Source: Dehalobacter sp. CP (GTDB lineage: Bacteria > Bacillota_B > Desulfitobacteriia > Desulfitobacteriales > Syntrophobotulaceae). From it: a DNA stretch of 64,000 nt. The stretch covers positions 3,528 to 67,527 of the forward strand of contig VMEE01000085.1 of assembly GCA_009910795.1 (NCBI GenBank). Reading direction: 5' to 3'. The notes beneath the pieces were generated by a model. That model was not told where the DNA came from. It did no database searches and saw only the letters and a program-made list of their open reading frames with translations. Position numbers and translations under genes: made by a program. Of this stretch, positions 44,156 through 53,630 are shown one piece after another. Every line of letters starts with the position of its first letter. The stretch's first letter is position 1.

Positions 44156-45401
44156 GCCCGGAAAAATCCAGCGTTGCAAAATAATCGTCAATGGTTTCGG
44201 CTCTTCTGATCATCTCAACCCGGCCGTCAGGTTTCAGAAGAAGTTCTTTGGATCTGAGCTTGCCGTTATAATTGAATCCCATGGCATGTCCATGTGCGCC
44301 CGTATCGTGAATCACCACAAGATCCCCGATATCTATTTTGGGCAAAATCCTGTCTACCGCAAATTTATCGTTGTTCTCACAAAGCCCTCCGGTCACATCA
44401 TACTGATGGTCCGGTATCAACTGTTCTTTCCCGACAACCGTGATATGATGATAAGCGCCGTAAATCCCCGGACGCATCAGATCAGCCATGCTGGCATCAA
44501 GTCCGATATAGTTCTTATAGATTTCTTTTTTATGAAGCGTTCTGGCAACCACATAACCGTAAGGTCCTGTAATCATCCGCCCGCACTCCATGGCTACCTT
44601 CAACGGGTCCAGTCCGGACGGAATAAGCAGTTGTTCGTAAACCTGTTTGATCCGTTTCCCGACATATTCCAGATTTACAGGATCTTGACCCAGCCGGTAC
44701 GGAATTCCGATCCCACCGCCAAGGTTAATGATTTCAATCCGGATACCGAGCTTTTCTTTCAGCTCCACCGCCAGTTCGAACATCATCCGGGCCGTCTCGA
44801 CAAAAAACTCCGGATCAAGTTCATTGGAAATCACCATGGTATGAATACCGAATCTTTTGGCACCGAGACTTCTGACTTTGGCATACGCTTCAAAAAGCTG
44901 CTCTCTTGTCAGTCCGTATTTGGCATCTTCAGGTTTTCCGATAATCGTATTGCCCTCGCGCAGCGGACCGGGGTTATAGCGGAAAGAGATCATTTCAGGT
45001 ATTCCGGCTTCTCTGTCCAGAAAATCGATATGGGTGATATCGTCCAGATTGATGATCGCTCCGAGGTCCCTGGCCTTGCAGAATTCGGCTGCCGGCGTAT
45101 CATTGGAGGAGAATACGATGTTTTCCCCTTTCAACCCGGCCTTCTCGGCCAAAATAAGTTCTGGAAGAGAACTGCAGTCCGCGCCGGTGCCCTCTTCGGC
45201 TAAAATTTTTAAGATATACGGATTAGGCGTCGCCTTTACCGCAAAATATTCTTTAAAGCCTGGATTCCAGGCAAAGGCAGCCTGAAGCCTGCGTACGTTC
45301 TCCCGGATTGCTTTTTCATCATAAATATGAAAAGGCGTTCCATACTCCTGGGCAATTCTTTCAATTTCCTGACTGGAAAAAGGCAGTGATTTATTCGACA
45401 T
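44148..45401 (-). CDS. lysA: Diaminopimelate decarboxylase
   Basis: The 417-residue PLP enzyme makes lysine from meso-diaminopimelate. The PLP Lys is in YFAVKATPNP; other motifs are GADCSSLPELILAEKAGL, NLGGGIGIPY and the ECGRMITGPYG substrate region (seen as AMECGRMI). ATG 45401 (MSNKSLPF) follows GAGGAGGATG; an upstream ATG at 45425 is less well placed. Expression is controlled by a lysine riboswitch just upstream. Confidence 0.96.
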   Translation of the reverse strand: MSNKSLPFSSQEIERIAQEYGTPFHIYDEKAIRENVRRLQAAFAWNPGFKEYFAVKATPNPYILKILAEEGTGADCSSLPELILAEKAGLKGENIVFSSNDTPAAEFCKARDLGAIINLDDITHIDFLDREAGIPEMISFRYNPGPLREGNTIIGKPEDAKYGLTREQLFEAYAKVRSLGAKRFGIHTMVISNELDPEFFVETARMMFELAVELKEKLGIRIEIINLGGGIGIPYRLGQDPVNLEYVGKRIKQVYEQLLIPSGLDPLKVAMECGRMITGPYGYVVARTLHKKEIYKNYIGLDASMADLMRPGIYGAYHHITVVGKEQLIPDHQYDVTGGLCENNDKFAVDRILPKIDIGDLVVIHDTGAHGHAMGFNYNGKLRSKELLLKPDGRVEMIRRAETIDDYFATLDFSGLN

Positions 45402-45430
45402 GGTCGCATCCTCCTCATTTCTCATACACT

Positions 45431-45680
45431 AAAAAGGTTTACGGACACTACCCGTAAACCTGAAAAATCCTATTTTACCGGCATATCAAACACCGGAATT
45501 TGAAAGGTTCCGAATAGCGCTTCATTCCGTTTCAGAATGACAGTTTTATACTCTTTCAGTATAAACCCAGCCGGACTCTTGGCCATCATCCGGCTTCGGC
45601 AGTGTTTCCTTTCTTTATTCGTCATCGACTGGCATCTCAGAATCATTACTCTTAAGCACTGCGCCTCTATCCCTAAATAT
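45431..45680 (-). promoter_or_regulatory. Lysine riboswitch (L-box) of lysA
   Basis: On the minus strand the leader carries AGAGGCGC, AAGAGTA and GAAAGGAAACACTGCCGAAG, the hallmark conserved blocks of the lysine aptamer. A terminator follows (AGGTTTACGG against CCGTAAACCT, then T5; 45432-45462), 31 bases before lysA. Lysine binding should favour termination. Confidence 0.9.
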
Positions 45681-45695
45681 TCAATTCGTTCAATT

Positions 45696-45724
45696 ATTTT
45701 AGCATATACGACAAAAAAAGACAA
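45696..45724 (-). promoter_or_regulatory. Promoter of lysA
   Basis: TTGTCT (45719-45724), a 17-base spacer and TAAAAT (45696-45701) precede the riboswitch. Confidence 0.68.
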
Positions 45725-45753
45725 CTTTTCCGATCAGAATCATTGAGATTGTT

Positions 45754-45882
45754 TTACCACTCAACCAATATAGCACCTGAAGTAAGTCCTCCACCAAAGG
45801 CTACGAAAATAAGCAAGTCTCCTCTGCAGATTTTATTATTGCTGACAACTTCATCAAGTGCAATTGGAATAGTAGCCGACAA
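45754..45882 (-). pseudogene. Remnant of a fabH-type ketoacyl-ACP synthase III 3' end
   Basis: In minus frame about 42 codons read LSATIPIALDEVV and then GDLLIFVAFGGGLTSGAILVEW, ending TAA at 45754. This resembles the C-terminus of FabH proteins (SAATIPIALDEA...GAGLTWGA). A stop lies just upstream, so only the tail remains. It sits between the lysA promoter and the scpB terminator and is not expressed as a full gene. Confidence 0.75.
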
Positions 45883-45922
45883 TTTGGTTTATGATCTAAA
45901 TCCTCAGAATTCGAGGGATTAA

Positions 45923-45955
45923 AAAATATCCCAAACATTAGCTTTGGGATATTTT
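45923..45955 (-). terminator. Terminator of the scpAB operon
   Basis: AAAATATCCCAAA pairs perfectly with TTTGGGATATTTT, nine bases beyond the scpB stop. T tails exist on both strands. Confidence 0.85.
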
Positions 45956-45963
45956 CAAACTGA

Positions 45964-46539
45964 TTAGACATTTTCTGACCGTTCTTCCTCAAAATACGTT
46001 GAAGCTTCCTCTTCCTCTTCTTCTGCCGTATGCTCCAGCGGCGGGAGATCCTGAATAGATTTCAGGCCAAAGTGGATAAGAAAATCTTCAGTTGTCCCGT
46101 AAAGGATCGGGCGTCCCGGACCATCCTTCCGTCCCAAGTCTTTGACCAGTCCTCTTTCAACCAGCGTGGCCAGCGCCCGGTCGGATTGGACGCCGCGGAT
46201 AAAATCAATTTCGCCGCGGGTAATCGGCTGCTTGTAAGCAATAATCGACAGGACTTCCAGCGCTGCATTCGACAGCACCTGAGAAGGCTGTTTGTATAAG
46301 ACCTCGATATAACCGGCAAGTTCAGGCTTTGTTCCAAGCCGGAAACCCTGTTCCAGCTCGATAATCACCAGACCACTCGCGGGATCTTCATATCTGTCCT
46401 TTAGAACCTGCAGAAATTCAGGCACATGATCGACCGGTATCTCCAGTATCTCTGCAATCTTCGTCATGCTCAGCGGTTCCTTAGCCACAAAAAGCAAAGC
46501 TTCCAGGGCAGCAATCTCCGTATCCTGAAACAGCATCAT
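45964..46539 (-). CDS. scpB: Segregation and condensation protein ScpB
   Basis: The 191-residue protein has two winged-helix domains. The first begins AALEALLFVAKEPLSMTKIAEILEI; the second contains LEVLSIIAYKQPITRGEIDFIRGV. ScpB dimers cap the ScpA-SMC condensin ring and help chromosome segregation. The C-terminus ends in an acidic Glu-rich tail. It overlaps the scpA stop by four bases (ATGA). Confidence 0.96.
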   Translation of the reverse strand: MMLFQDTEIAALEALLFVAKEPLSMTKIAEILEIPVDHVPEFLQVLKDRYEDPASGLVIIELEQGFRLGTKPELAGYIEVLYKQPSQVLSNAALEVLSIIAYKQPITRGEIDFIRGVQSDRALATLVERGLVKDLGRKDGPGRPILYGTTEDFLIHFGLKSIQDLPPLEHTAEEEEEEASTYFEEERSENV

Positions 46540-47312
46540 CCCAATTCCTCATTTCGAAAGTCCCAAGCTTTTTCGGTTGGAACCAAAAATATTTCATTGG
46601 CCTCCTTGCTTTGCTCCGCCCTGACTTTTCCTTCTTTGAGCAGCTCAAGCAAGGCAATAAAGGCTACTACAATTTCTACTCTCGACCCGTATCTTAGAAG
46701 CTGACTGAACTTCAACCCTCTGGGATGCAGGATCATTCTGCGCATGATGTCGCTCGTCATCATCTCCACAGGGATTTCCTCGATCTGCACATACTGGATA
46801 TCCTCACCTTTTTCAACCCGCTCCAGAACAGCTTGAAATGCCTTGAACAAATCCTCCATGACAATGCCCTGCAAAGGGTTCGGCGGCGGGATCCTGGAAA
46901 GGATCTCTTCCAGATCGATTTCCCGAAAATATCTGCTGCCCAGCGTTTCGTCCCTCGAGCTCAAAAACGAGGCAATACTTTTAAAAGCCCTGTAGGTGAC
47001 AAGCCTTTCCACAAGGTCTTGTTTCATCTCTTCTTCCAGCAACAGCTCCTCTTCGGTCTTTTGCGGTTTTGGCAGCAGCTGCCGTGATTTCAGATACAAC
47101 AAATGGGCCGCCAGCACCAGAAATTCCGAAGTCACTTCCATATCCAGCGCTTCTAATTTGCGGACAGTAGCGATGAATTGATCGGCAATAAGCGCGATAG
47201 GAATATCATAAATATCAACTTTATGCTCCTGGATCAGATGAAGGAGTAAATCCAGAGGGCCTTGAAAATTGGGAATTTTAATATAAGGTTTATGTTTTAG
47301 CGCATCATCCAT
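46536..47312 (-). CDS. scpA: Segregation and condensation protein ScpA
   Basis: The 258-residue kleisin subunit closes the SMC ring. The typical N-terminus is IPNFQGPLDLLLHLIQEHKVDIYDIPIALIADQF, and the C-terminal winged helix ends near the stop (FIALLELLKEGKVRAEQSK). It is translationally coupled to scpB and also overlaps the trpS stop by one base. Proximity to trpS in an operon is a frequent Firmicute arrangement. Confidence 0.96.
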   Translation of the reverse strand: MDDALKHKPYIKIPNFQGPLDLLLHLIQEHKVDIYDIPIALIADQFIATVRKLEALDMEVTSEFLVLAAHLLYLKSRQLLPKPQKTEEELLLEEEMKQDLVERLVTYRAFKSIASFLSSRDETLGSRYFREIDLEEILSRIPPPNPLQGIVMEDLFKAFQAVLERVEKGEDIQYVQIEEIPVEMMTSDIMRRMILHPRGLKFSQLLRYGSRVEIVVAFIALLELLKEGKVRAEQSKEANEIFLVPTEKAWDFRNEELG

Positions 47313-48292
47313 CAGATTCCCAGCGCTGACCGGACTTCCGCCATGGTTGCCGCAGCGGTGATTCCGGCTTTTTCGGCGCCCTCCTGCAGTACTTTTTCAA
47401 CCTTGCCGTCTTCATCCCAGAATAATCTTCTTTCCCGGTAGGGGGCAAGCACTTTATCGATGTTCTCGGCCAGATACTTCTTACAGGCGACGCAGCCGAT
47501 CTTGCCGGCGCAGCATTCTTCTTCGACCCGGTTCACATCCGGCGTATAAATATGATGAAACTTGGAAACCACACAGACTTCCGGATGTCCCGGGTCGTCC
47601 TTGCGGAGGCGCTCGGGATCCGTGATCATCTGTCTGACCCTGATATTGATTTCTTCCGTTGAGGCTGTAAGCGAGATCGCGTTGTTATAGCTTTTGCTCA
47701 TTTTTCGGCCGTCAACACCCGGCAGCAGCGGCACTTTGCCGATAAGGGCCTGCGGTTCGGGAAAAACGTTCCCATACAGGTAATTAAAGCGGCGTCCGAC
47801 TTCCCGGCAAAGTTCGATATGCGGAATCTGATCTTCTCCTACCGGGACGGCTTTGGCCTTGTAGACGAGAATATCCGCCGCCTGCAGTAAAGGATAACCG
47901 AGAAAACCATACGTATGCAGGTCTTTGCCTTCATTCCCGAGCTGCTGGAGCTGATCCTTATACGTCGGCACTCTTTCCAGCCACGAAATCGGCGTGAACA
48001 TGGAGAACAAAAGGTGAAGTTCCGCATGTTCCTTGACCTGGGATTGAATGAACACCGCGCTCTTTTCGGGATCAATGCCGATACTCAGCCAGTCCAGGGC
48101 CATTTCTCGGATGAAAGCCTTAAGGTCAAGCTTATCTTCATAACCAGTGGTCAGCGCATGCCAGTCGACAATGCCAAAATAGCATTCATATTCATCCTGG
48201 AGCGCAGCCCAGTTCTGCAGAACGCTTAAATGTCCTATATGCAGCGAACCTGTCGGCCGCATACCGCTAAAAATTCTGTTTCTCAAAGTCAT
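47312..48292 (-). CDS. trpS: Tryptophanyl-tRNA synthetase
   Basis: The 326-residue class I enzyme has GSLHIGHLSVLQNW (HIGH motif) and KMSKSYNNAI. A CxxC-containing segment near the C-terminus (ECCAGKIGCVACKKYLAEN) is typical of a metal- or disulfide-containing TrpRS subgroup. ATG 48292 is preferred, after AAGGAG; an earlier ATG overlaps the previous stop. No T-box precedes it, so it is expressed as part of a constitutive operon. Confidence 0.95.
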   Translation of the reverse strand: MTLRNRIFSGMRPTGSLHIGHLSVLQNWAALQDEYECYFGIVDWHALTTGYEDKLDLKAFIREMALDWLSIGIDPEKSAVFIQSQVKEHAELHLLFSMFTPISWLERVPTYKDQLQQLGNEGKDLHTYGFLGYPLLQAADILVYKAKAVPVGEDQIPHIELCREVGRRFNYLYGNVFPEPQALIGKVPLLPGVDGRKMSKSYNNAISLTASTEEINIRVRQMITDPERLRKDDPGHPEVCVVSKFHHIYTPDVNRVEEECCAGKIGCVACKKYLAENIDKVLAPYRERRLFWDEDGKVEKVLQEGAEKAGITAAATMAEVRSALGI

Positions 48293-48315
48293 TTCTCCCT
48301 TCAGGATTTTACAAT

Positions 48316-50916
48316 TCATAAAAATCTATGATCTATTGGTTTATTATCTACGCAATCAGCTCTGTCATTTTTTTCGAGCAGGATTTGGAGATACCTTTTT
48401 TCTTCATCCGGAGTCCGAATTTTTCCTTCGAGCCAGGCCAGCCGAATCTGTTTCAGGATGCTGCCGATTTCCGGTCCTTCCCTGACGCCTAATTGCCGCA
48501 GATCTTTTCCGGTTGTTTTCATCTGGATTCCATCGCGCAGCAAACGGTATTTTTTCAGAGAATCCGTATAGGCATCATCACTGCCAAGAATATTAAACAA
48601 CAATAACGGAACTCCTGCAAGTAATTCATCAACGTTTTTCAGATCGGTAAGATCTTCCAGTTTTAAGGCTTGCTTCAGCCGCAGATATTCCAGCGTAATC
48701 TTTTTGAGCGATTTATGTAAGGCCAGTCTGTCCAAAACAGCGGAAATCTCTGTACTGTCCAGATTTTTCAGGCTGATGAGCCATCGTTCGGTCAACGACC
48801 TTTGCTCACCGACGGACTCCGCCTCCTCAAAGTTCCAGGCATAATCCGCTTTAAACCAGGCTTTGAAAACACCGGTCCGTATTAATTCGCGGCCCATGTA
48901 CTGAAATTTGGCTTCCTTATAGATCAGGATCAGTTCTTCCGTAAAGCGGTCCGCGCTGATTTTGGCAAAAACATCTTCTTTTAAGGCGATCGGTATCGCA
49001 TCCGCCGTCACCTTGGCAAGCTTGAACGCATACCGAACTGCAAACTTTATGGCTCTGAGCATCCGGGTAGGATCGTCAATAAAGCTGAGGTTATGCAAGA
49101 AACGAATTTCCTTTTGCTGCAGGTCACGAAAACCGCCATAATAATCAATGATATCGCCAAAACTGTCTTCGTTCAAACATAAAGCCATGGCATTAATGGT
49201 GAAATCTCTCCGGAGCAAATCCTCTCTGAGGGTTGACTCCTCCACAACCGGCAAAGCTCCGGGAAAATCATAATCCTCCCGGCGGGTTGAAGCAATGTCC
49301 AAATGCGTGCCGTTGCTAAACATCAGACTCGCTGTGCCAAAGGAGTGATGCAAGACCAATTTATCGCAAGCCAGTTTCTTACTTAGGATCTTGCCCAGTT
49401 CAATCCCGTTGCCTTCGACAACAATATCCAGATCATGGTTCGGCATATTCATCAGTAAATCTCTGACAAAACCGCCAACCAGATAGACCTGGTTCCCCAT
49501 TTCCGAAGCGGCTTCCCGAATTGCCGCCAGATCATCCTGAATGTACTGGGGAAGCTCTGCAATATGCCGCAGGATTTCTTCCCGTCTGGCTATGCTTCTG
49601 TCTCTGGCAAGCTCATTTAAGGTCGGTACGACGCTGCCATAAATGAGCCGCATCACATCGGATCTCGACACAATACCGGTAAGGATCTCGTTTTCCACCA
49701 CCGGGATTCTGCCGATATCATGTAAAACCATCAGCTTCTGGACTTCTTCCCAACTTAAATCCGGCTGGACCGTAATCACGTCCCGGGTCATAAATCCCTT
49801 AACCGGAGCGTGCTGCAGCCCGTGTTTCAGGGCCTTGTCCACGTCCCTGCGCGAGATGATCCCGACAAGTTTTTCAGCCTGGACAACAGGCAGGCCGGTA
49901 TGCCCGTACTTTAGAAGCATCTTGCCTACCTCTTCGATCGAGGTATCCGGGAAAACCGTTTTAACAGGATAACTCATAATGTCGCGTATCGTCGTTGGTT
50001 TCTCTGCCCTCAGCTTGATTTCTTCTCGTAACAGCCTGAGGATGCTGTCGATATTGCCATTTTTGATTACGGCTGAAGCGGCTTTTTCATGACCTCCGCC
50101 ACCAAAAGCCTGAACAATTTCATTGAGCGGCAGGCTGCTGCCTCCTCTTGCTCTTCCGACAAGATAGACCCTGTCTTCCATCTTCACGACGAGGAAAAAG
50201 ATCTCCGCATTCTCAAATTCACCGATCCGGTGAGCAAGCAAAGCCAGCCCTGAAAAATATTCCTTGCTTTCGGCATAGGAGATAAAAACCGGCATTTCGT
50301 TATATTTTTCGATCATGCCGTTATCCAGTAACTGCTGGAATAAGTCCTTTTGCTCCGAGGTAAGCGGTCTCTGCAGATACTCCGCCATGACGGCAAGCTC
50401 GGCCCCTTCTTCCAAAAGATAGGCGGCTGCCAGCAGATCCCTCGGTGTTGTGTTGGCAAAAAGCAGGCTCCCGGTGTCATCATAAATCCCCAGAGCCATT
50501 AACGTCGCATCAAAACTGGTCAGGTTAATGCCTCTTTGCTGAATCTGTTCCACCAGAATCGTTGTACAGGCCCCAACCATTTCAACCGTCCGGTCCCGGC
50601 CATCCGGTTCAAGGACAGGATGATGGTCAATGATCTCAATCGGGATGGTCCGAAGCCGGTCCATAAGATTTTTATTGCCGATGGACCGTTCGATTTCCTG
50701 TGTATCCACGAGAATGATCTTTTCTACCTTGTCCACGTCAATATCTTTGAAGCGGTAGTAGGGCAACTGTTCTTTGGCCAGCGATAAAAACTCCTGTACA
50801 TAAGAACCGTATTTGCCGTCGATCACCAATACGGCTTCCGGACATAGCTTTTGCGCTGCGGCCATCGCTGCAAGCGCATCAAAATCGAGAAATTGATGTG
50901 ACAGGATAATGATCAT
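48316..50916 (-). CDS. DHH phosphoesterase - two CBS - CCA-adding enzyme fusion
   Basis: The 866-residue protein joins three modules. Residues 1-300 are a DHH/DHHA1 phosphoesterase (DHHP motif in IEIIDHHPVLE, and FGGGGHEKAASA). About 310-435 are two CBS domains (IRDIMSYPVKTVFPD and FMTRDVITVQPD). About 455-866 are a tRNA nucleotidyltransferase/poly(A) polymerase: LVGGFVRDLLM, the catalytic DLDIVVEG and RRDFTINAMAL. It probably maintains tRNA 3' CCA ends, with adenyl nucleotide sensing by CBS. Such fusions are known in clostridia. ATG 50916 follows GGAG. It is upstream of trpS and may be the main CCA enzyme. Confidence 0.9.
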   Translation of the reverse strand: MIIILSHQFLDFDALAAMAAAQKLCPEAVLVIDGKYGSYVQEFLSLAKEQLPYYRFKDIDVDKVEKIILVDTQEIERSIGNKNLMDRLRTIPIEIIDHHPVLEPDGRDRTVEMVGACTTILVEQIQQRGINLTSFDATLMALGIYDDTGSLLFANTTPRDLLAAAYLLEEGAELAVMAEYLQRPLTSEQKDLFQQLLDNGMIEKYNEMPVFISYAESKEYFSGLALLAHRIGEFENAEIFFLVVKMEDRVYLVGRARGGSSLPLNEIVQAFGGGGHEKAASAVIKNGNIDSILRLLREEIKLRAEKPTTIRDIMSYPVKTVFPDTSIEEVGKMLLKYGHTGLPVVQAEKLVGIISRRDVDKALKHGLQHAPVKGFMTRDVITVQPDLSWEEVQKLMVLHDIGRIPVVENEILTGIVSRSDVMRLIYGSVVPTLNELARDRSIARREEILRHIAELPQYIQDDLAAIREAASEMGNQVYLVGGFVRDLLMNMPNHDLDIVVEGNGIELGKILSKKLACDKLVLHHSFGTASLMFSNGTHLDIASTRREDYDFPGALPVVEESTLREDLLRRDFTINAMALCLNEDSFGDIIDYYGGFRDLQQKEIRFLHNLSFIDDPTRMLRAIKFAVRYAFKLAKVTADAIPIALKEDVFAKISADRFTEELILIYKEAKFQYMGRELIRTGVFKAWFKADYAWNFEEAESVGEQRSLTERWLISLKNLDSTEISAVLDRLALHKSLKKITLEYLRLKQALKLEDLTDLKNVDELLAGVPLLLFNILGSDDAYTDSLKKYRLLRDGIQMKTTGKDLRQLGVREGPEIGSILKQIRLAWLEGKIRTPDEEKRYLQILLEKNDRADCVDNKPIDHRFL

Positions 50917-50964
50917 CGCTGATTCTCCATCCATACCCTTTTCGCCGATAAATCCCGAACGTCT

Positions 50965-51312
50965 TTACTGCTCAGCAGCCTTATTTATCTCACCCATTAC
51001 CGCGTCAATCTCATTCTGCGTCATTCCTTCTTTTTTCAGCCGATGATCAATCGCATCGACCCAAAATCCGCATTTGGCAGCCATTTTTTTGAAGGCTTTC
51101 CCATTCACTTTGCTTCTCTGGGCACGAGATTCGGCGTTTCCCTGAACGATACTGCAGATATACCTGGCTTTCAAGCAGGCAGCCTGGTCCATCTCGTTAT
51201 ACGTTTTGTTCAGCTGTTCAATCACACTGGTATAATAGGTCTTGAATTCTTCGAAAGCAATCTCTGTCTCCATTTGAAGGTATTCCTTCAATTTGGCCAT
51301 TTTTTCGTCCAT
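50965..51312 (-). CDS. Conserved helical protein of unknown function
   Basis: The 115-residue product is fully helical, with a coiled-coil-like first half (MAKLKEYLQMETEIAFEEF) and a basic second half. No motif or membrane segment is visible. A strong AGGAGGG lies before ATG 51312, so translation is likely. It precedes the DHH-CBS-CCA fusion gene by about 50 bases. I do not recognise the family. Confidence 0.7.
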   Translation of the reverse strand: MDEKMAKLKEYLQMETEIAFEEFKTYYTSVIEQLNKTYNEMDQAACLKARYICSIVQGNAESRAQRSKVNGKAFKKMAAKCGFWVDAIDHRLKKEGMTQNEIDAVMGEINKAAEQ

Positions 51313-51524
51313 TGTACCCTCCTGTATCTCCTCTTCAATCGGAGCGATCTTTTTGATTGGAATTCCTCCATATATTATATCAGTTTATTATATAAGAAAA
51401 TAAAGAATTTGGAAAATATAAATATTTGTCCTGCTCGCCTCATACTTGTTGATTAATTTGCCAAGAATGTCATAATGTATGAGGAAAAAGTTTACTGTCC
51501 AAAGACGAAGGAGGCCTCTCAACT

Positions 51525-52805
51525 ATGGAATTCACACCTGCCATGACACTGTCTGTCATCATCTTTGCGGCTGCCTATCTGCTCATCGTGACTGAAAAGA
51601 TTGACAGAGTGATCATCGCGCTCGGCGGCGGTGTCCTGATGGCGCTTACGGGGCTTTTAGACCAGGAGAATCCTTACGAAGCCATCGACTTTAACACCCT
51701 TGCCCTGCTGATCAGCATGATGGTGATCGTCATGATTACCCAGCGCACCGGTGTGTTCGAATTTCTGGCCATTAAAGTTGTCAAGCTGGCCAAGGGAGAA
51801 CCCTGGAAAGTGTTGGTGTACCTTTCCTTCATCACAGCGGTCGCTTCAGCCTTCCTGGACAATGTAACCACAATCCTGTTGATTCTCCCGATCACGCTGG
51901 ATGTCACAAAAGACCTTAAGATAAAGCCCATCCCGTTCGTCATCAGCCAGATCTTTGCCTCGAACATCGGCGGCACGGCGACCCTGATTGGCGACCCGCC
52001 AAATATCATGATCGGGACAAAGGCGGGCTTAAGCTTTATGGATTTTGTTATTAATGTTGCACCAATCATTGTTCCTATCCTGCTCGTCACGATTGGAGCA
52101 TTTCTGCTGGTCTATAAAAAATATCTCCATACAAAAGAAGAGAACAAAAAAAAGGTCCTGCTGTTCAACGAATACGAAGCACTCAAGGATAAGAAGCTCC
52201 TTACTAAATGCCTCATCGTACTGAGCCTGACCATCCTGGGCTTTATCCTGCATGGCGTTTTAAATTATCCGTCTTCGGTCGTAGCCATGACCGGGGCAGT
52301 CCTTCTTCTGCTGATTTCCAAAGTCAAACCGGAGAAAGTATTGAAAGAAGTCGAGTGGAAAACGATCTTCTTCTTTGCCGGTCTTTTTATGCTGGTGGGC
52401 GGTCTGGAACGGGCCGGAGTTTTGGAAGTGCTCGCAAAAAGCATCGTTCAGCAAACCAACGGTGACATGTTTTTACTCGGAATGGCCGTTCTCTGGGTTT
52501 CCGCGATCGCTTCGGCCTTTGTTGACAACATCCCGTTTACCGCGACCATGATCCCGCTGATTCAGGAAGTCGGCGTGCTGACCGGAATGGATATTACACC
52601 GTTATGGTGGGCGCTCTCACTGGGGGCCTGTCTGGGCGGAAACGGCACCATTATCGGGGCAAGTGCCAATGTTGTGGCTTCCGGCATGGCCGAGGAAGCA
52701 GGATATAAAATAACCTTCGGCCAGTACTTTAAAGTCTGCTTCCCCATAATGCTGATCACCGTCGCCATCAGTACGGTTTACCTTGTTCTGCGCTATTTGA
52801 TTTAG
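51525..52805 (+). CDS. ArsB/NhaD-family anion or sodium transporter
   Basis: The 426-residue protein has about eleven transmembrane helices and belongs to the SLC13-like ArsB/NhaD superfamily. Motifs include FNTLALLISMMVIVMITQRTG, ASAFLDNVTTILLI and the second repeat ASAFVDNIPFTATMIPL plus GGNGTIIGASANVVASG. The Asn-rich hairpins form the transport core. It may act as a sodium/proton or anion transporter; no arsenic genes are nearby. The start follows GAAGGAGG. It has its own promoter-like sequence near 51450-51480. Confidence 0.9.
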   Translation: MEFTPAMTLSVIIFAAAYLLIVTEKIDRVIIALGGGVLMALTGLLDQENPYEAIDFNTLALLISMMVIVMITQRTGVFEFLAIKVVKLAKGEPWKVLVYLSFITAVASAFLDNVTTILLILPITLDVTKDLKIKPIPFVISQIFASNIGGTATLIGDPPNIMIGTKAGLSFMDFVINVAPIIVPILLVTIGAFLLVYKKYLHTKEENKKKVLLFNEYEALKDKKLLTKCLIVLSLTILGFILHGVLNYPSSVVAMTGAVLLLLISKVKPEKVLKEVEWKTIFFFAGLFMLVGGLERAGVLEVLAKSIVQQTNGDMFLLGMAVLWVSAIASAFVDNIPFTATMIPLIQEVGVLTGMDITPLWWALSLGACLGGNGTIIGASANVVASGMAEEAGYKITFGQYFKVCFPIMLITVAISTVYLVLRYLI

Positions 52806-52810
52806 CCCAG

Positions 52811-52845
52811 AACGCCATGCAAGAATTCTTTCCCTGCATGGCGTT
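52811..52845 (+). terminator. Hairpin after the ArsB-like gene
   Basis: AACGCCATGCA pairs perfectly with TGCATGGCGTT six bases after the stop. The following 52846-53100 is AT-rich with no gene I can support. Confidence 0.7.
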
Positions 52846-53111
52846 GACCCCACCGGTACCTTTTTTATAAATCATTGAAATTCTCATCGGCTTAATAGAA
52901 CCAAATAAATACGTCTCTTCCTTGTCTACACAAATACCTTTATCATCAGTGTTATAGGAGTCCACCCTTTCGTATTTATTTTTAACTGAGAATGTTAATT
53001 GGTTCATAAGGATCGGTAGAAAAGAGGAAGATATGTTGGTCTTTTCCACTGATTTCTGATTTGAATATTTAATATCGAAGCAAAATATTGGGGGTAATTA
53101 GCATTTCCATA

Positions 53112-53552
53112 TTAATATGTTGCCGTAGGAGAATACGCCGTAGCAGTTTCCAGCAAATTTCCAGAAGAATTATAAACTTTAGCTGTAGCAGATACCCGAT
53201 AGGTTCCGCTGACAACATAATAGTTTTGTAATATTGTCGTGCCAGACATCCCAACTCCCGATGACGTCCAGGTTTTAATTGCACTCCAGCTACTGCCGGT
53301 AAATTTCTGCAATTGTACCGTTAAATCTACACGATTGGTACCGGAGTAAAGAGTAGCTTTACCCAAACAAGCCGCTTTCCCTGATGAATCAATCTCAAGA
53401 CCTACATTTAGTTGTAAAATGTAAGTAAATAAAGGGCTTACCGTTCCTGATCCTTGTGTACTTACGCTTTTTCCATCAATAGCGGCATAAGCCGGAACTG
53501 CAGAAAAAATAGCCATAAGTACAATTAGACTCATACAGATTATTTTTTTCAT
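53112..53552 (-). CDS. Secreted protein of unknown function (sigma-linked operon)
   Basis: ATG 53552 after AAAGGAGGTT gives 146 residues. A signal peptide (MKKIICMSLIVLMAIFSAVPAYA, cleavage after A-Y-A) leads to a mature part rich in Ser, Thr, Gly and Tyr with beta-like repeats, ending TATAYSPTATY. No catalytic motif is seen. It is the last gene in a sigma-factor/DUF4367 operon. That suggests envelope or surface function, possibly controlled by the upstream sigma factor. Confidence 0.75.
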   Translation of the reverse strand: MKKIICMSLIVLMAIFSAVPAYAAIDGKSVSTQGSGTVSPLFTYILQLNVGLEIDSSGKAACLGKATLYSGTNRVDLTVQLQKFTGSSWSAIKTWTSSGVGMSGTTILQNYYVVSGTYRVSATAKVYNSSGNLLETATAYSPTATY

Positions 53553-53630
53553 AAATAAAAAACCTCCTTTGTAATATCTTCCATTTACGAAAGACAACAA
53601 AGAAGGTTTTTTGCAACAAATTTTTACAAT

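Noticed and set aside
44127..45203. A 358-codon plus-strand open frame opposite lysA
   Set aside because: It lies wholly antisense to a clear lysA gene, has no ribosome-binding site and no recognisable protein sequence; high-GC codon bias in lysA leaves the opposite strand open.
52768..53049. A 93-codon minus-strand frame after the ArsB-like gene
   Set aside because: It overlaps the hairpin and the end of the transporter gene, lacks a ribosome-binding site, and has no protein-like features.
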